DNA of 64,000 nucleotides, taken from positions 186,001 through 250,000 of the forward strand of contig JAFREQ010000078.1 in assembly GCA_025331565.1 (NCBI GenBank), in the 5' to 3' direction. The position numbers and the translations under genes were made by a program. A model generated the notes under the pieces. It saw nothing but the letters and a program-made list of their open reading frames with translations. It was not told the origin of the DNA and ran no database searches. This DNA is from Holacanthus passer (Eukaryota > Chordata > Actinopteri > Pomacanthidae). The first letter of the stretch is position 1, and every line of letters starts with the position of its first letter. Shown one piece after another: positions 48,664 through 62,600 of this stretch.

Positions 48664-48691
48664 CACGCACGCATGCACACACACACACACA
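48625..48691. repeat. (CA)n microsatellite, compound
   Basis: CA repeats broken by AAAC and GCACGCATG. It lies only 165 bp from the GT tract and is its complement, so the two could pair. Confidence 0.93.
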
Positions 48692-49809
48692 GATACAGGG
48701 ACACATGCATGTTAATCAATACTTTATCAAGAGAATACCAGAATCTGCAAATGCTTAGAAAAATGGCACATGTACGCATAAAATGTCACGTCGCCTAAAA
48801 TGTGCAGCATGCACACATAGACAAACCGCAAATTTGGAACGATCAGCACTTCGGGCCAAAAAAAATGGAAAGCTGTTTATACTCATAACCAGGCTCTGAA
48901 AACATTCATTTAGCGAGGCTCTGCTGAATCATTTACCAAAACTGAGGTGGAAAAAAATATATAAGCACGGAGTCTGGCTTTTACGTAATGCCAGCAGCCA
49001 GTCAGTCAGAACCACAGGATGCATACAGGGAAGCAGAGAAAACAAACACTGAAGGATGTCCTTTCTGCATACTTGATGCTTTTCCCAGCCGCAAATACCA
49101 AAGTTCGCCCGGGACGCTGCAAAACAGATTCACTCTAGACCGACCTGCGATTTTACCTTATAAGGGTTTGAACACTTTGGGGCCTTGGGTTGTGTGTATA
49201 TGTGTATACGTGTCTGTCTGCGTGTAGGCGTTCTGGAGGAGCTAGGTTAAGAGCAGAATATTTTCGCACAGCTGGTTAGTCTTTGTTATCATCTAGAGAT
49301 GGTGTCTCTGGCAGTATCAGCGGCGGTTTAGGAAAGCTTAAAGCAGATGAAGAGAAAATTCCACGGTTACCACTTGGTCTAACATCGTTCCATTCCAGCG
49401 ATCCATGCCAGCACACACACACACAAACACAGAAAACCTCCTGGTGGTAGGTCTGAACTGGAACATTGTTGGAATTCTAGTAGCCTCGATCCAAAGCCTC
49501 CCTTCCTCTGCAGTTCTTGAAGATTCTGCACCATTAAGGCTAATATATACTGCAGTCTGTTCCACTGCTGTTGGATGAAAACTGTTTAACATTCCACACA
49601 TCGCAGGCGATGTACCTCTGTGATCATTGTTATTTTCTACCAGCGCCCGTCTTTTTTGCAGGTGGATTTTTTCAAAAGTCTCCCCCACTGACAGGCAGTC
49701 AAGCCCCTTCTTGGAAGTTTTTATTGGTATTACCAACGGAGACGCGAGTTTGTGGGTTCTCATACAAAGCTCAAAGTACTAATTAAAGAAGCGTTTTTTT
49801 TTTTCCAAC

Positions 49810-50632
49810 AACAAACCCTGGATTACTTCTGACATAAAAGCTCTCCTCAGGGAAAAAAAAAGAGGGCCGTGAGGTCGGGAAATAAAGAGGAGCTGAAGAA
49901 TGTGCAGAGGGAGCTGAGGAAGAGGATCAAGGAGGGAAAATACAGCTACAGGAGGAAGATGGAGGATCACATGCTGCAGATCAATGTCGGCAGAGTCTGG
50001 AGGGGACTTACAATCCAGGGATCCAGGGACATCCAGGGAACAGACGCTGAGATGTTGGAACCTTACAAGCTTCTGTTCACCTAAGTGATAGCATGGATTG
50101 GACTGACAATACAAATGCACTATATAAGACAGGCCGGAGCAGACTCCACCTGCTTTGGAGTGCAGGGCATCTACACTGCAGACAAGTAGAGATTTAAGAG
50201 ACTGGTTAAGAAGACCAGCTGTACTGGGATGCCCCCTTGACCTGGTGGAGGTTGGTGGGAGACAGAATGATGGCCAAGCTATCATCCCTCATGGAGAACA
50301 TGTCCAACCCCATGTAAGACACTGCTTCACCCGCAGTGTGCGAAGGAGAGATACCGCAGGTCCTTCTTCCTGCTGCTGTCACACTTTACAATCACTGCTC
50401 CCAGTAGACCACACACACCAAAACTGAAAAAAAAAAACAATATCAATGTATACTCAACTGTGCCATATTTCCTATGTGCAATAACGTGAATTCACCTGTT
50501 GTCTGTTTTACTTCTTTATAATATTGTTTACTTATTAATCATATCTTGTTTCTTACTATCGCACAATCCCCTCTGCTGCTGTAACACTGCAAAATTCCCT
50601 GCTGTAGGATTAATGAAAGATTATCTTATCTT
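49810..50632 (+). mobile_element. L2-type LINE, 5'-truncated and internally deleted
   Basis: The left part encodes NKPWITSDIKALLRE, then after a one-base frameshift in a poly-A run at about 49853-49861, RSGNKEELKNVQRELRKRIK and YSYRRKMED. This is the linker between endonuclease and reverse transcriptase in fish LINEs. The right part (about 50090-50420) matches the end of the reverse-transcriptase gene and 3' UTR wording. It closes with ATTATCTTATCTT (50620-50632), the short-repeat tail of such elements. The reverse-transcriptase core is deleted. It is non-functional. Confidence 0.75.
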
Positions 50633-52900
50633 AAAGGTTCTTGCTACATCTGTGAATGTCTACGCAGCCTCTTTCAGGTGATTAAGAGTGTAATGGTGCT
50701 CAGAGGCCTCTACTCTAATAGCATCCCTGGTTCTATTCCAGTCAGAGACCTTTGCTGCATGTCGTACTACCCCCCAAAAAATGTCTTTAAAAAAGGCTCA
50801 AATCCTCAAGATTTACTTTACCTTACAGAAGAAGGATAAGAAAAAACTGGTTTACACTGAGAATGACAAATGTCTGTCCTCTCAGGGGCTAACGCGATCA
50901 GTCCTAGGCAGTATGAAGATACAACATGGTCTGACCTGGGTGAGAGGAAATGGTTTCAACAGTTTTACAAACCCAAAGTGCAATTAAATAATCAAAAATA
51001 AAAATTCAGTAATCTATCCAATTCATGCAACAACTCAATTTGCAGTGTAATTAAAAAGCCGTAATCCTAAAATGTTAAGTCTCTACTTGATGCCTTAATG
51101 AAGTCATCTAATTTGTATCATCTTATTTAACAAATTGGGGAAACTGGCCAGAATCATTACCACAAGTTGTTAATGATGTGATTCCGTCTGAGAACATAAC
51201 CCTCGATATAAATACTGTACAATAGAAGAACATTAGAGAAGCTGTCTCTTCTGCTACACGTTTCTAATTTTAGATTCTAGATCTAGCTGTCAGAAAACTG
51301 AGCTGTCATATCTGTACTGCTACAAAAGGAAGGTCACCAGAGTGAACGTACAGCATGTCAGATCTAATCATAGCAGTTCAGACATAGTTGCGCGTCTGAA
51401 ACAGAACACTGATTGAGACGTCCGGACCCTTGAATAAACGTGACACATGAACAAGCCACCTAAAGTGCGCTCATTATGGCAAGCATGAAGGGGCAAGGCA
51501 TGCCCAGCGTTCTGCCTTACAGGGGCAAGGCCGCAAAGTTCAACCTTGAGGTCAAGAGGACACATGCAGCAGTTTACATAGGAAGCACACACTCACACAG
51601 CCATGCAAGCATATAATCAGAGGAGCATGCACGTGCACACACTCAGGCCGAGTCAGACCCCAAACTGTCGAATGAACAGCTGCTGAGCCACACATACAAG
51701 AGTGCTGACTTCATGCCAGCGATAAGAGTAATACCTCACTTCTGAGTCACAGTTCAGGGCCATGCATGATGGCAAATACCTTTGTGAGTGCCGAACAAAG
51801 GCTGTTCATTTAGGGTCCCAGCTATGTTTAGCCCCTTACTCACGGCGTGTAGTCATTGGTCTGAACAGCATCTCCATGCACGGCGTAAAACACTCGACAC
51901 ACTTTTATACTTTCTGTGCGCTTCACACCAGCAATGACACACCATGAGACGAAGTGACCCGCAGACATTCATTTCAAATGACTGGAGTGACAAAGAGGAG
52001 AGCGGCAGAAAGCAGAGCAACAGCTGGCACAGAAATCTTAGCAACAGTTCAACTTGATGCAAATGAGCATCGACATGACACCATGTTGATACGGCATGGT
52101 GAGAGCCAGTCGGAGGGCAAATGTACTTTGTTTTGCTGTTTTCTATAAAACTTCTTTTGACTTAAGTCCCTATCAATTGCAAAATCCAACAATAACTGTA
52201 AGTCATGTTGTCCACAGTCCCCATTAAAATAATCTGTTTAATAATTTAGACAAATAACGTGGCAAATGATATTACATATACAGAAATTGCCAAAAATTAT
52301 GACTCAATCATGAAAAGTACACTGGTTACAAGACACAACTACAAGGCAACTCATGATAATCAGCTAAGATGGTCACCTATAATAAGCAGTACACTAAAAA
52401 AAACTACAATACTACAAAAACTTAGTATGATTATTGCCACACAGTAAAATCAATAATAATATCTACAAAATATAATGTAGCTGTAGAAAGACAAAATTAA
52501 ATGCCCTATTCAACTATTTATTTATGTCATTTATTTCATTCTTGTAGATATGGAGCCATATTTAGGAGACAAGAGCCAAAAAGGTGGACATCACGCTCAC
52601 AGCCAACAATAAGTTGATCTTGCCAAAGTTACCTACACAATCCAAAAAGCTCTTAGTCCATACTCTGGACAATCGATAAAAGCTTTCCAGGAGAGTGTCT
52701 TTTTCAGAGAAGGCCATCACCAAAAACATCCAGACATGGTCTCTGATAGCAAGCATCTTTACCTGATATCAGAACAGGCCTGTTGTGGTTGATGGTATCA
52801 TAAGTGTGGAACTTGTTCTCTCAGAAGCAGATGTCTGGAGTAGTGCTATGATCATAGGACCAAAATAAAGGAAAACACAGAGCCAAAGATTATGAAAAAT

Positions 52901-52918
52901 ACAAAAAAAAAAAAAAAA
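52901..52918. repeat. poly-A tract
   Basis: A run of 16 A at about 52903-52918. No attached element is recognised. Confidence 0.7.
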
Positions 52919-53173
52919 TGGATACACTGTCTAAAGGTCCTGGACAGTGAGTGCATGAAATATCTGCCACAAAGGATTCATTTGACATGTTCTTGCACTA
53001 TCCTCTCCATCTTTAATTTATCATTGCTTCTCTGCTAAGCTCTCACTTCAGACGGCTCGAACCGGGATAAACGAGGCTCTGCTTGATGATTTTAGACCGT
53101 GGCTTATTTCAGTGACAAACCGTGACCCTGCTGGTTCATTTCCACCTATTCCATCAGCGTCTCCACAGACTCC

Positions 53174-53194
53174 AAAAAAAAAAAAAAAAAAAAA
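53174..53194. repeat. poly-A tract
   Basis: About 20 A in a row. No attached element is recognised. Confidence 0.8.
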
Positions 53195-54994
53195 CCCTGC
53201 CAGATAATTCAAGGAATCAGCTCAACAGTTGCATAATACAGCAAATTACAAAATGAAAAAGCGAAACTGAATCACAAGATGTAAACTGACAATTTACCCA
53301 TTTGTGGGCAAAAGCTTAAATTCAAAACAAATTAAACTTCAAAGTTGTCTGACTGCTGCCTGTAAATGAAGGAGAAACAGATGCAGCAGAAATGTTTCTG
53401 CAGTGACTAAAACCCCATGGATGACTCGGGAGGTGATCTCCATTCACAAAGGACCCGAGATGAACTTGTGCTCCGAGTTAATGGGCCGAGCATGACCAGC
53501 TCTATCCCTTTGCTATAAGCATTGGAAACCAGGACCAAATGTTCTCATGCACCATAAAGGAAAAAGATCTGACAGAGACAATCTATTCGTACATCATTGC
53601 AAAACCTTTCCAAATCCCTTAAACTTTGTTATGATTTCTGGCCCAATCTATTTAAGAGTTTTCCCAAAGAAGCCGGCGGCTCTCATGTTGTTATCACCCG
53701 GTGATGTCATGGACCCAATCTGAGAGGATTACGCAGATGGTGGGAGAGATGAACAGCGTGTTAGCCGAAGGAAAATGTGGATTCCTCTGACAAACTATGG
53801 GAGGGATGACGAGGAATTTGGCTTCACATTAATCTCTTCCTTCTTACGAAGGAGACTTGGCTCGACACCAAATTGTTCCATTGTAACTACTCAGCCTTGT
53901 GGTTGTATTTTCTCTAACAAAAGTAAATTCCTCCTCGAGGCGACAGGAAACAAACAAAAAAGAACGAGTCTGAGACAATGGAAGCGGGTGCATGCAAAAT
54001 GCCTTTCTGTGTCAGAGCAATCAATTCAAGGCGCACGCTTTCTTGTGTTCCATTAGTCATTGTCCTTGAGTGGCAATCACAATCGAGGTGGAAGAACGCA
54101 GCAGTATCATTACGGCAATTCCACTTCCATTACATATCAACTCCAATAAACAGCAAACTAAAAGCATGGAGGATTTCCCAAGGACAAAAGTACAGCGATG
54201 AGTAATAAAGTTATCAAATATGGTATTGTCTGAGAAACAGCGCCCATTACATCTTTAGCTCGGCTGGACATATTTTACATTCCTCATGTTTTATTTCAGT
54301 ACATTGAGGCCGTCATTAGAATAGCTGTTAAATAAGTCATTCCATCCTGTTCCCCTGCTGATGCTTTACTCACTATGTCGGGCTCCATAAATGGCAAAAC
54401 AGTTGGTTCTTCCTCTGCATTTAGGGTTAATCCTTACTGCCTGACTTCTGACTTACTACAGCTTCTCAAGAGAGCTGCAAGTTCTTGATCGGCCATTCAG
54501 CTGGTACAGTGATGGCCAACATGAAAACCTCAGTTTACATTCTGTAAATTGATCTCACTAACAAATATTGCCTGTGCCTGATATAGCTTATTCCTGTTTC
54601 ATAGACTTTCATTGTTGTCCAAAACTAAAAACTAAAAACACATGGCTGACATGTTCATACATTATCATGAATGTGGGCTGTGTAGTTCGTTTGATTCAAT
54701 CTCACATACATCATCTTGCGGCCGTAAACCTCGCTCGTGCACTAAATCTGCTGAAAATAGACCAATTATTTACCCCTGTTTGAGTAATGATTGCTAAAAA
54801 TGTATAAATTGTGACCCGTTACACATCTACCATAAGAACGGCTGGGGAAGTCAGAAAGTATTTTGAGACTAATGCATTGTTGGTTTAGGTCTTCGTCATG
54901 AACTTTAACAGTGAACTGCTGTATAATTCTACCCATTCAGGCCTCAAAAGTATTCAATGAAAGGATATAATAGGAGATAATCACTCTTCAGACA

Positions 54995-55335
54995 TACAGT
55001 ACTGTTCTAAAGTCTGACACCAAATTGAAAATCTCTAATATTTTCACATAAACCTGGAAAGTCCTGACGGTCATGGACTTTCCTCCACAGTCACATGACC
55101 TCAACTCCACTGAAAATGAATGGGGGCCCTGAGAAAGGAAAGCACATTGAGTTACTTGAATGAGCCTCTATTAAGTAGATCAAATTCATCTGGGTGTCTG
55201 AACACATACTTCAATGAAAGGGAACAAAACATCTTTAAAGCTCCTCAAACTTTCTATTTATTTCCAGGTTTGCATGAAAAGATTAAAGATTTTTAATGTA
55301 ACGTATGTAAAGTTATATTGACTTCTGACAAGAGG
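54995..55335 (+). mobile_element. Tc1-like transposon fossil with DDE C-terminal motif
   Basis: It begins TACAGTACTGTTCTAAAGTC, a familiar Tc1-like terminus. It carries a decayed coding piece at 55073-55132 reading MDFPPQSHDLNSTENEWG, clearly related to the transposase block W.PQSPDLNPIEN.W that holds the last catalytic acidic residue (the E of EN is kept). The rest of the transposase is gone. The right end is poorly preserved. Confidence 0.7.
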
Positions 55336-58300
55336 TCTCAAGTCGACATTTGGGGTCACTAGACAAAAAAGGTTAGGAACCACTAACCTAAATGATCCAG
55401 GAAACAGGTGTCCTCATTCTTAATACATGAGGTTGTATGAGGCCATAGATGCGACATGAAGTGAGTGAGTCATGAAGCATGCTGGCGCCAGAGCCTTGCA
55501 TGGTCAACATGTCCATTTACAAGTCGACTAGTCACGATGACTAGTGCCAAGCAGGTGACGGCAGAGAGCTCTGTGACATTCCTGAGGAGACCTCGATGCC
55601 GTGCCGCCATGACAAGGACATTCCTGCGTGCCGGACGCGTGACTTTCCATCTGTTTGCAGGTTTATCTGTAATGTGGCCGGCATGTTGACAGTCTGCTGA
55701 AGACTCATCTATGAGTTCAAACACAAATGTTGCTTTGAGATGCAAAGAAGTTCAGACATTTCATGTGTCTGCAATGTAAAGATCTTTTCATAATCATTCT
55801 ATCTGAAAGCATCACACAGTCTGTGCTCCTGTTGGATGCCTCTGACAGGCCTGTGTAGCTGCTGGAGTTTAATATTATAAACGATACATTTTCAGTGCCT
55901 GTCCACACAGATATGGCACCAAAGCCAGTACTGATAAACACTGCAGAAAAATAAATAAAACATACATTTCTTCTTTTTGGTAATGACAATTTTGACCAAG
56001 CCGAATGAGTTTTACTTTCAGTTTGACTTTAGAGGAACATTCTCATCATAGAAATTCGTCACCAACTAGTCAAAATTTAAGTAGGAAACAAGGAGGGGCG
56101 GAGAGTTGTGTTCCAAAATAGCAAGAACAGGCTTGACAATGAGTTTTCATAGACTGAAAACTCTTTAACAAAATAACGCCAAGTCTTTATCCAGCCTTGC
56201 ACATATATCACGGTCACTTTGTTCTATGTGACACAGCATGTAGTTTTGCCCTCTTTGTCATTATGTAATTCTAACTTGCACTGTGCACTAAAAGAGTCAA
56301 AAGCAATTGAGTCCATAATGTGAAATGTTGCATTTAATTGTAGTTTATGATTGCTGTACTCTCTCCAGTTTTCCCAACGGTGTGCATATGATTTCTGCGT
56401 GTATGACCTAATGGAATGCCGCAGAATTTCACAGATGACATAAAATATATAAAATAAATCAATAATAAGTGGGGGGGGATCAATATAGAGGCTGTGATGG
56501 AACCACAGATTGATCTGCCTGGAGGGCTGTGTGACAGTGACCATCTGAAAAATAATCACGTTTTTTTTCCACCAGTCAAACAAAAACAAACAAGCCTTTC
56601 AAACTAAAAGGTGTCATTTATTTTTTTGTAAACCTTGAATATGATCATATAAAAGCAGACATGCTGTCAGAGGATTGGAATGTGAAATGGAGCACAGTGG
56701 GAATGTCTCACAGGCTCGGAGTGTGTGTGTGTGTGTGTATAACTCGTCAGCTCTGGCACGGGACAGGTGTGCTTCTTGGGATAGAACAATCCCTGTTATT
56801 GCCCAGCCAGCCTTTTATTACCACCTCGTACCCAGCCAATCACATCCAAGCACCGGTAAACAGGTAGGAGAGAACAACCATCAATCACTCTGTGCGCTGA
56901 GACCCGACCGATGCCAATTACACACGCACATACAAAAAAAAAATGGACCAGCAACACAAAGAGCAGAGTGTATTTTTGGAGGACAATCCTATTTTTCCAG
57001 GCATGTTTCTGTCATTATCATTCCTGGAGTAGCTCATGTTTGAAGTCAGCGGGCCGTAGAACAGCACAGCGCTCGCTCTGCGCGGAGTGGGATGTGCTGC
57101 GAGGAGATGATGGGGAAAGCAGGTGCTGTGATTGGGGCCAAGCTAGTGCCAGCGAGGTAGAGAGAGACGGAGGGGAATAGAGAGGAGGGGGCAGCGACGA
57201 CGACAGAGAGAGCTTTCTGACCTTATTCCCCTGACCGGACCCCCGCTCAGTCTGATTAGTTTTCATTTCCACTTCCTGTTGCACGTTCAGTTGAGTCTAT
57301 CACGCCCCTGGTCTGCCTGTGCATGGGGCTGTGTTTATGTCTGTTAGAGAGTAGTAGTGACAAAAGCAGGGAGGAGAGAGCGGACAAAACCTCGAGGTAG
57401 CCTCAAACTTGATATCTTGTGTGTGTTAAAAGTTCACATTTTGAACTTTGACTCTATTCGCCACTGGCTAGTAAAAGCTCCAATCAGATTACAGCTGACC
57501 AGGAATGAATATTTTGGTTGATCAGAATTTGAGTCTTATTTTTGTAGCTCTGGCCATAATCAATCTTCAAAGTTATCGTTGAAGTCTGGAATGACAGCAA
57601 CATCAGACGACAGGCCAAGAAACACAAGTGGTCAGCAGTAAATAAACCAGGAGTTCAGCCAGATTATCTAATCCACTAATTTGCATGTCTGTACCAATCC
57701 TTCATTGCACAAGAAAGCTGTGTGCTTGCTGCTACACACAAGATCACAGTCTGTAAGCAATTAACTTGATGAACAGGTAAGGACAAAAGCAGCATATGAA
57801 GGAAACAGAGATATACACAGAGCCAAAAAGTTGAGCTGAGCTCTCGCCAACTCGGCTCAGACCTCTCGTCATGTGTAGGCAGCGGAAGAGGAGAGGGGAT
57901 ATTTGGTCTGCGCCGTGTGCAGGGGAAGTGTCTTCCAGCAGATACGAGGGGGGGGGGGCTGATGTCATCTTTCTCATAGACGGTAGGCTGGAGAGGCGAA
58001 GGCGGTCAGGTCATTACGGAGGTCAGAGGGGAAAGTGATGGGTTGATGGATAAGGTTTCCATGACCTCTACTACACATGCACACCAGGAGAAGCACTATT
58101 TAAAGTGGATGACAGCGTGCAAAAAAAATGTGCTGGTAGAAGGCGAGTGAGTGTGCCAGGGGCTGACGTAACGCCTGCCCCCAAGTTCAAAGCTCATCAT
58201 ATATCATTATTTTATTAGTCATGAAGCCAACCTGATGCCTCATTTTGATAATTCAATTAAGACCAGATAAACAAAAGGTGGTGCATCACCTTATGAGGAA

Positions 58301-60362
58301 ACCTGCTACGTGACAGGCTTCAAGGTTCTGACGGAGATGACACAGTGACATTATCATTGTCTTCTTGCTCACTTTGAGTCTCAGCAGGCAGAGTGGGCTC
58401 ACATCTATTAACATCTCAGTAAATAAGAGGATCATTTACAATCCCTGAGTGCCACAACCTCAATTACAGAAAATGTCAGAACAAGCAGCAAGACACTGCT
58501 GGTTCTTCATTTGGTATTCAACAATGCCTTTAGTGGCACCACAGCTATTCAGCTAAACATTTTCAAACAGGCTCCTCGCTATTCATAGTGGATTCGCATA
58601 GTGAATACCGAATGACGGGGCAAAGTCACATTTGGGGTTTTAATCATGTTGTGATGAAAGGAAAACCTGGCACATGACAAAGCCCTCAGAGGCCTGGAGC
58701 TGGAAGAATGGAGCTGCAGCAGTCGCTCGGTGCCAGGCCTAGATTAATAGCACACACTCGGGTGTGGATGTGGTATCAGTTCTTTACAGCAAAATCCGCC
58801 AGGATTCGACTGAAAACACTTAACATTTATTGTGAAACAGGGGCTGAGTCTGTGTGCATGACACACAAAAGTTATGTAGCAGTTAAGAGTGTCAATATTA
58901 ATGTGTGTTGACATTTAGCTCTGCTTCCAGAACAAAGTGCCTGCTAGGTGCCTACCAGTTATTAGGATCCATCCTCTCAGGACTATGAGAAGAAACTGTG
59001 TTTCTCTTTGGACCAAAATCTGGAAGCTTCACATAAATGTCTGACCAAAAGACCAAAGCACTAACAAACCAGCTGACATTATCAACCCTACACTGTATTG
59101 CCAACACTGTACTGTGCATATCTGGAGTTTGTTCAGTTCACATCTACTGTATGTTTGTGACAGAAACTAAAATTAAGTGGACTCATGACACAAGTGGCCG
59201 AGAAAATCGCTGTCGGCACAAACATATTTCTAAAGATTCATCTAAACGTCTCTGCAGCGGAACAAAGATAAGGGTGTTGTGTGTAACTGTAGGCCGCGGG
59301 TGCTCTCTGCAACATGTCATGTCAAGCAAGGTGATTGATTTGGTTGATGCAAACAGAAAAATAATCAGAAATATTGCAATAAAAGTTTAGAACCTGTGAA
59401 ACTAGAATCAAAAGCTGCAGCTAAAGACGGGCACACCTGTACCATTTTAATAATGTTGTACATTTTCCTTACTCACTTGGTACAGAACTCCAAATTGGTT
59501 TTCTCCATTGACTATTCCCATAAAGTTTATTCAGACAAGACGACCACGTCCTCAACAACTCTGACACAAAGAGAGAAATTCCTCTTTACTTTGCGTAATC
59601 CTACTATGGATGGAAGGGAAGGGAAGGAGAAATATATGGATCCACAAATGGATGAAGATTCAGATAATATAGTCTGTTCTGCAACAAAGTTCAGTGTTAT
59701 ATCACAGTTTCAAGACTACTGTTTTCACCACAGCACGTTAAATACCTCTCTGGTAATAATACAACAAGATCACTACAGTTTATAACAGATCTTTTCACAG
59801 CAGCTAGGCGGACAAATCAGCTAACCAAGATTTCTGACCTGCCAGTCTGAAAGTCTGATTGTTGACTGGTCAGATGATTAATCAGGTGTCATGACCCCCC
59901 TATAACTGCACATCAGACAACAAACAAATCTGGCTGAAATTTGGTCAGATTCTGAAATTAGTTGTGGTGACCAATACATGCTTCATCCATCTTGCAGTGT
60001 CTGCCCGGCTTAATACCAGCTGTGCATGTATATTGTGTTTAGGGACTCAATAAGTAATGTCTGCAGACATGCTTTGATCTATTATCTTGGATGTGTTGCG
60101 TATTGCCGACAAGTTCCCCTACTTTATTCCATGGTTCTCTGAACACTACATGAGCATCTACACCATATGACAGAGTCTAATACTGTAGCTGCTGCTGTTA
60201 CATACCCAGAGTTAATGAGGCAGATAAATTAAGCGGCAGAGAATCAGTGCTCCTGATGCCTCGTGGGCAGATCTATGGAAATCTCTGATGGGAACATAGA
60301 GGGTAAGAAAAATGATTAGATTAATTGCTATTCAAATTTATAATGTAGTACCATGTGAAACA

Positions 60363-60364
<2 letters not shown>

Positions 60365-60398
<34 letters not shown>
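60365..60398. repeat. (CA)n microsatellite
   Basis: 34 bp of pure CA. Confidence 0.95.
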
Positions 60399-60404
<6 letters not shown>

Positions 60405-62049
60405 AGCTGACCTGACATGCCTGGAGAAAAAAAGGTCAATCGATGGCATCCTGGAGCAGAGTGGTGACGTGGAGGAACTGTGTGGTCTGTTATGGCTGGA
60501 CAACAAGTGCGATTCTCAGCCAACAGGAAACAGACAATGAGTTCTCTCCACTGCTGCATGCTGGGACACACTGACTTGTGTGTCTCTGAAAGGGACGTCT
60601 GCCTGCACAGGTTTGTAGTTTGAGCGCATGGGATAAGCTTTTGAGGGTGTGTGCTGTTCTTGGCCTCTTGTTATTCAGTCTGTTTTCTTATCTAATTGTG
60701 TGTATGACTCTGTCTGGCTCTGGATGCATTTGTGTATTTATCCGTCGGCTTCTTTGTGTGTGTCTGCGTGTGTTTGGGTGGAATCGGAGGAATAAGACAC
60801 GTGAAGAGGAATCATGGACTGGAGCTCAGCACGTTCTCAGTACTTCCTCCGAGACTGCTTATGTTGGGATTGTGTGTGTAGTCTATACCAGTGTTTTCCA
60901 AAGTCTGACACTGTGGACCCCCGACACCGTCCCCTGGCCATAATTTAAAATAGTTTGACTGTTTTGTATATTTGTCTCTTATAAGAAGCACGTTGATGGA
61001 ACAATCTCAGTCTTAGAAATGTTAAAAAAATATTGATGGTACAACATGACTGATTTCAATTTGGGAGATAATCGTTCTAGTATTGGAGCTACAGTTGCAG
61101 TTTGATGATGTAAACTGAAGGTATAATGTTCCCAGTCAGTTACTTGTCTTTAGGCTACAACTTGTGTCCCATTTTCTTGCTTATATTCGTTTACATTTCA
61201 GAAAATTGGCAGCATTGCAAGTATGCCAAATTAGCTATTAGCAGTTCCTGTGTGCAGTGAATCTATGAGTATACAGACAACTATGTACAAATTATTTCGA
61301 CACAAAAAACCATTTTTCTTTGCGAGTTTTTGAATGTTTATTCAAACGACCATGAGATAATGTTATAAAGAATAAGTCACACTGAATCTAAAAGTATGTT
61401 CATCATGCCTGCGTGTTCAGATTCTCTTATCACTCAGAGAAGGGGCATCATTACTGACACAAATTGCAAAGGCTTTGTGCCTCACAGCCACTGCTGCGGC
61501 TCCAACTGCTGACGGGGTTGGAAAGACCAGATCTGTGGACTAAACTGTAATAATTAACTTTCAGTTGTTTTCAGAACATCGGCATACACCTGTTCCTTTC
61601 AATTCACGCTTCTGTGCCTCACGCCTCTCCCTCCACGTCTATCCTGCACCTGGTCTATACTCTGAATGTCATTTTGTACTGTCTCTCTGTATGTGTACAG
61701 TTTGGGTGGCACTGCAGACTCCTCATCTAAGCAAGCAGAAAGAAAGAAATACATTCGGCCCTGTGCTATGGACTTTCTGTTCTAGTTTTGCAGCTGCAGA
61801 GTGAACCCCTGACTGCGGTTTGTCCACATTATCTCTGGCAAACAAGACCCAAAACATGACCTGCACACTCGTCTCCATCACATGTTGCTCTCCGCCGAGA
61901 CACGTTTCACTGCATAGCCTGATAAACAGCTTGAGACAAGCGTTTGTGAGCAGATTTCTCAATGTTCCATCTTAAATAAATTGATTTCTGTAGCAGAACT
62001 AAACTTTCAGACTCGTGGCCAACTGCAACAGATGCAAAGAGCTAGAAAA

Positions 62050-62600
62050 TGCCTGCGCTTTAACGGCGTCTGACATTTCAGTTTGCGGGCGATTATTGCC
62101 ATGCATCTCTATATTATGTAATTATCTTGGAGCTGTCAAGCTGGAGGATTCTGACTATTTCCACAAAGTGACAACAGTGTAATTTCAAATTTATTTGACC
62201 CAATGGTTCCCATGTGCTTCAACCTTTACAGCGGAGTGCGCGCTAAAAGGGAAATGGGCCCATTACGACTGAGGAGAGGGTGGCAGACGCTTCCTAATGG
62301 CTCTGCTGTAATGACCCTGGCATCTGCAAGACGCTGAACAGTTTCCAAAACATTACTGGAGCCGCTTGGCCATCATTCAGCCTCGCCAGGCCTCTGTGAA
62401 TTGCGAGTCCTCTGATAAGTCGACCCTCGGGCTCAAAAAGATCACAACAAAACTAATTTAGTCCTTTCAAAGCTTGTTTGGCTTCAGGCTATCTGAGTCA
62501 TCAGCACCTTTTAAGTCATTAACAAAGCCCCCTGAGTCATGCGAGGCTTTTTACCTCTGACAGCGACTGAGCATGATATAACTCCATCGAAACCACAACA
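62050..62600. promoter_or_regulatory. candidate conserved non-coding element with paired AP-1 sites
   Basis: A repeat-free, balanced-composition block. Two perfect AP-1/NF-E2-type TGAGTCA sites lie at 62494-62500 and 62533-62539, in the same orientation and 39 bp apart. TAATTA-type words also occur (TGTAATTATC near 62118). It is plausible as a distal enhancer in ddah1 intron 1, but conservation is unverified. Confidence 0.25.

Noticed and set aside
46929..48691. Regular short repeats considered as a CRISPR-like array
   Set aside because: They are dinucleotide microsatellites without unique spacers, in a vertebrate genome.
57018..57284. Minus-strand Ser/Pro-rich open frame as ddah1 exon 1 candidate
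   Set aside because: It lacks the conserved DDAH N-terminal segment (LPDCVFVED) and any similarity to human exon 1.
58560..58610. Short palindromic TATTCA...TGAATA words
   Set aside because: The arms are only about 6-8 bp and imperfect, which is expected by chance.
59396..59785. 129-codon plus-strand open frame
   Set aside because: No recognisable motif, no neighbouring exons, and ordinary intron composition. Not supported as a gene.
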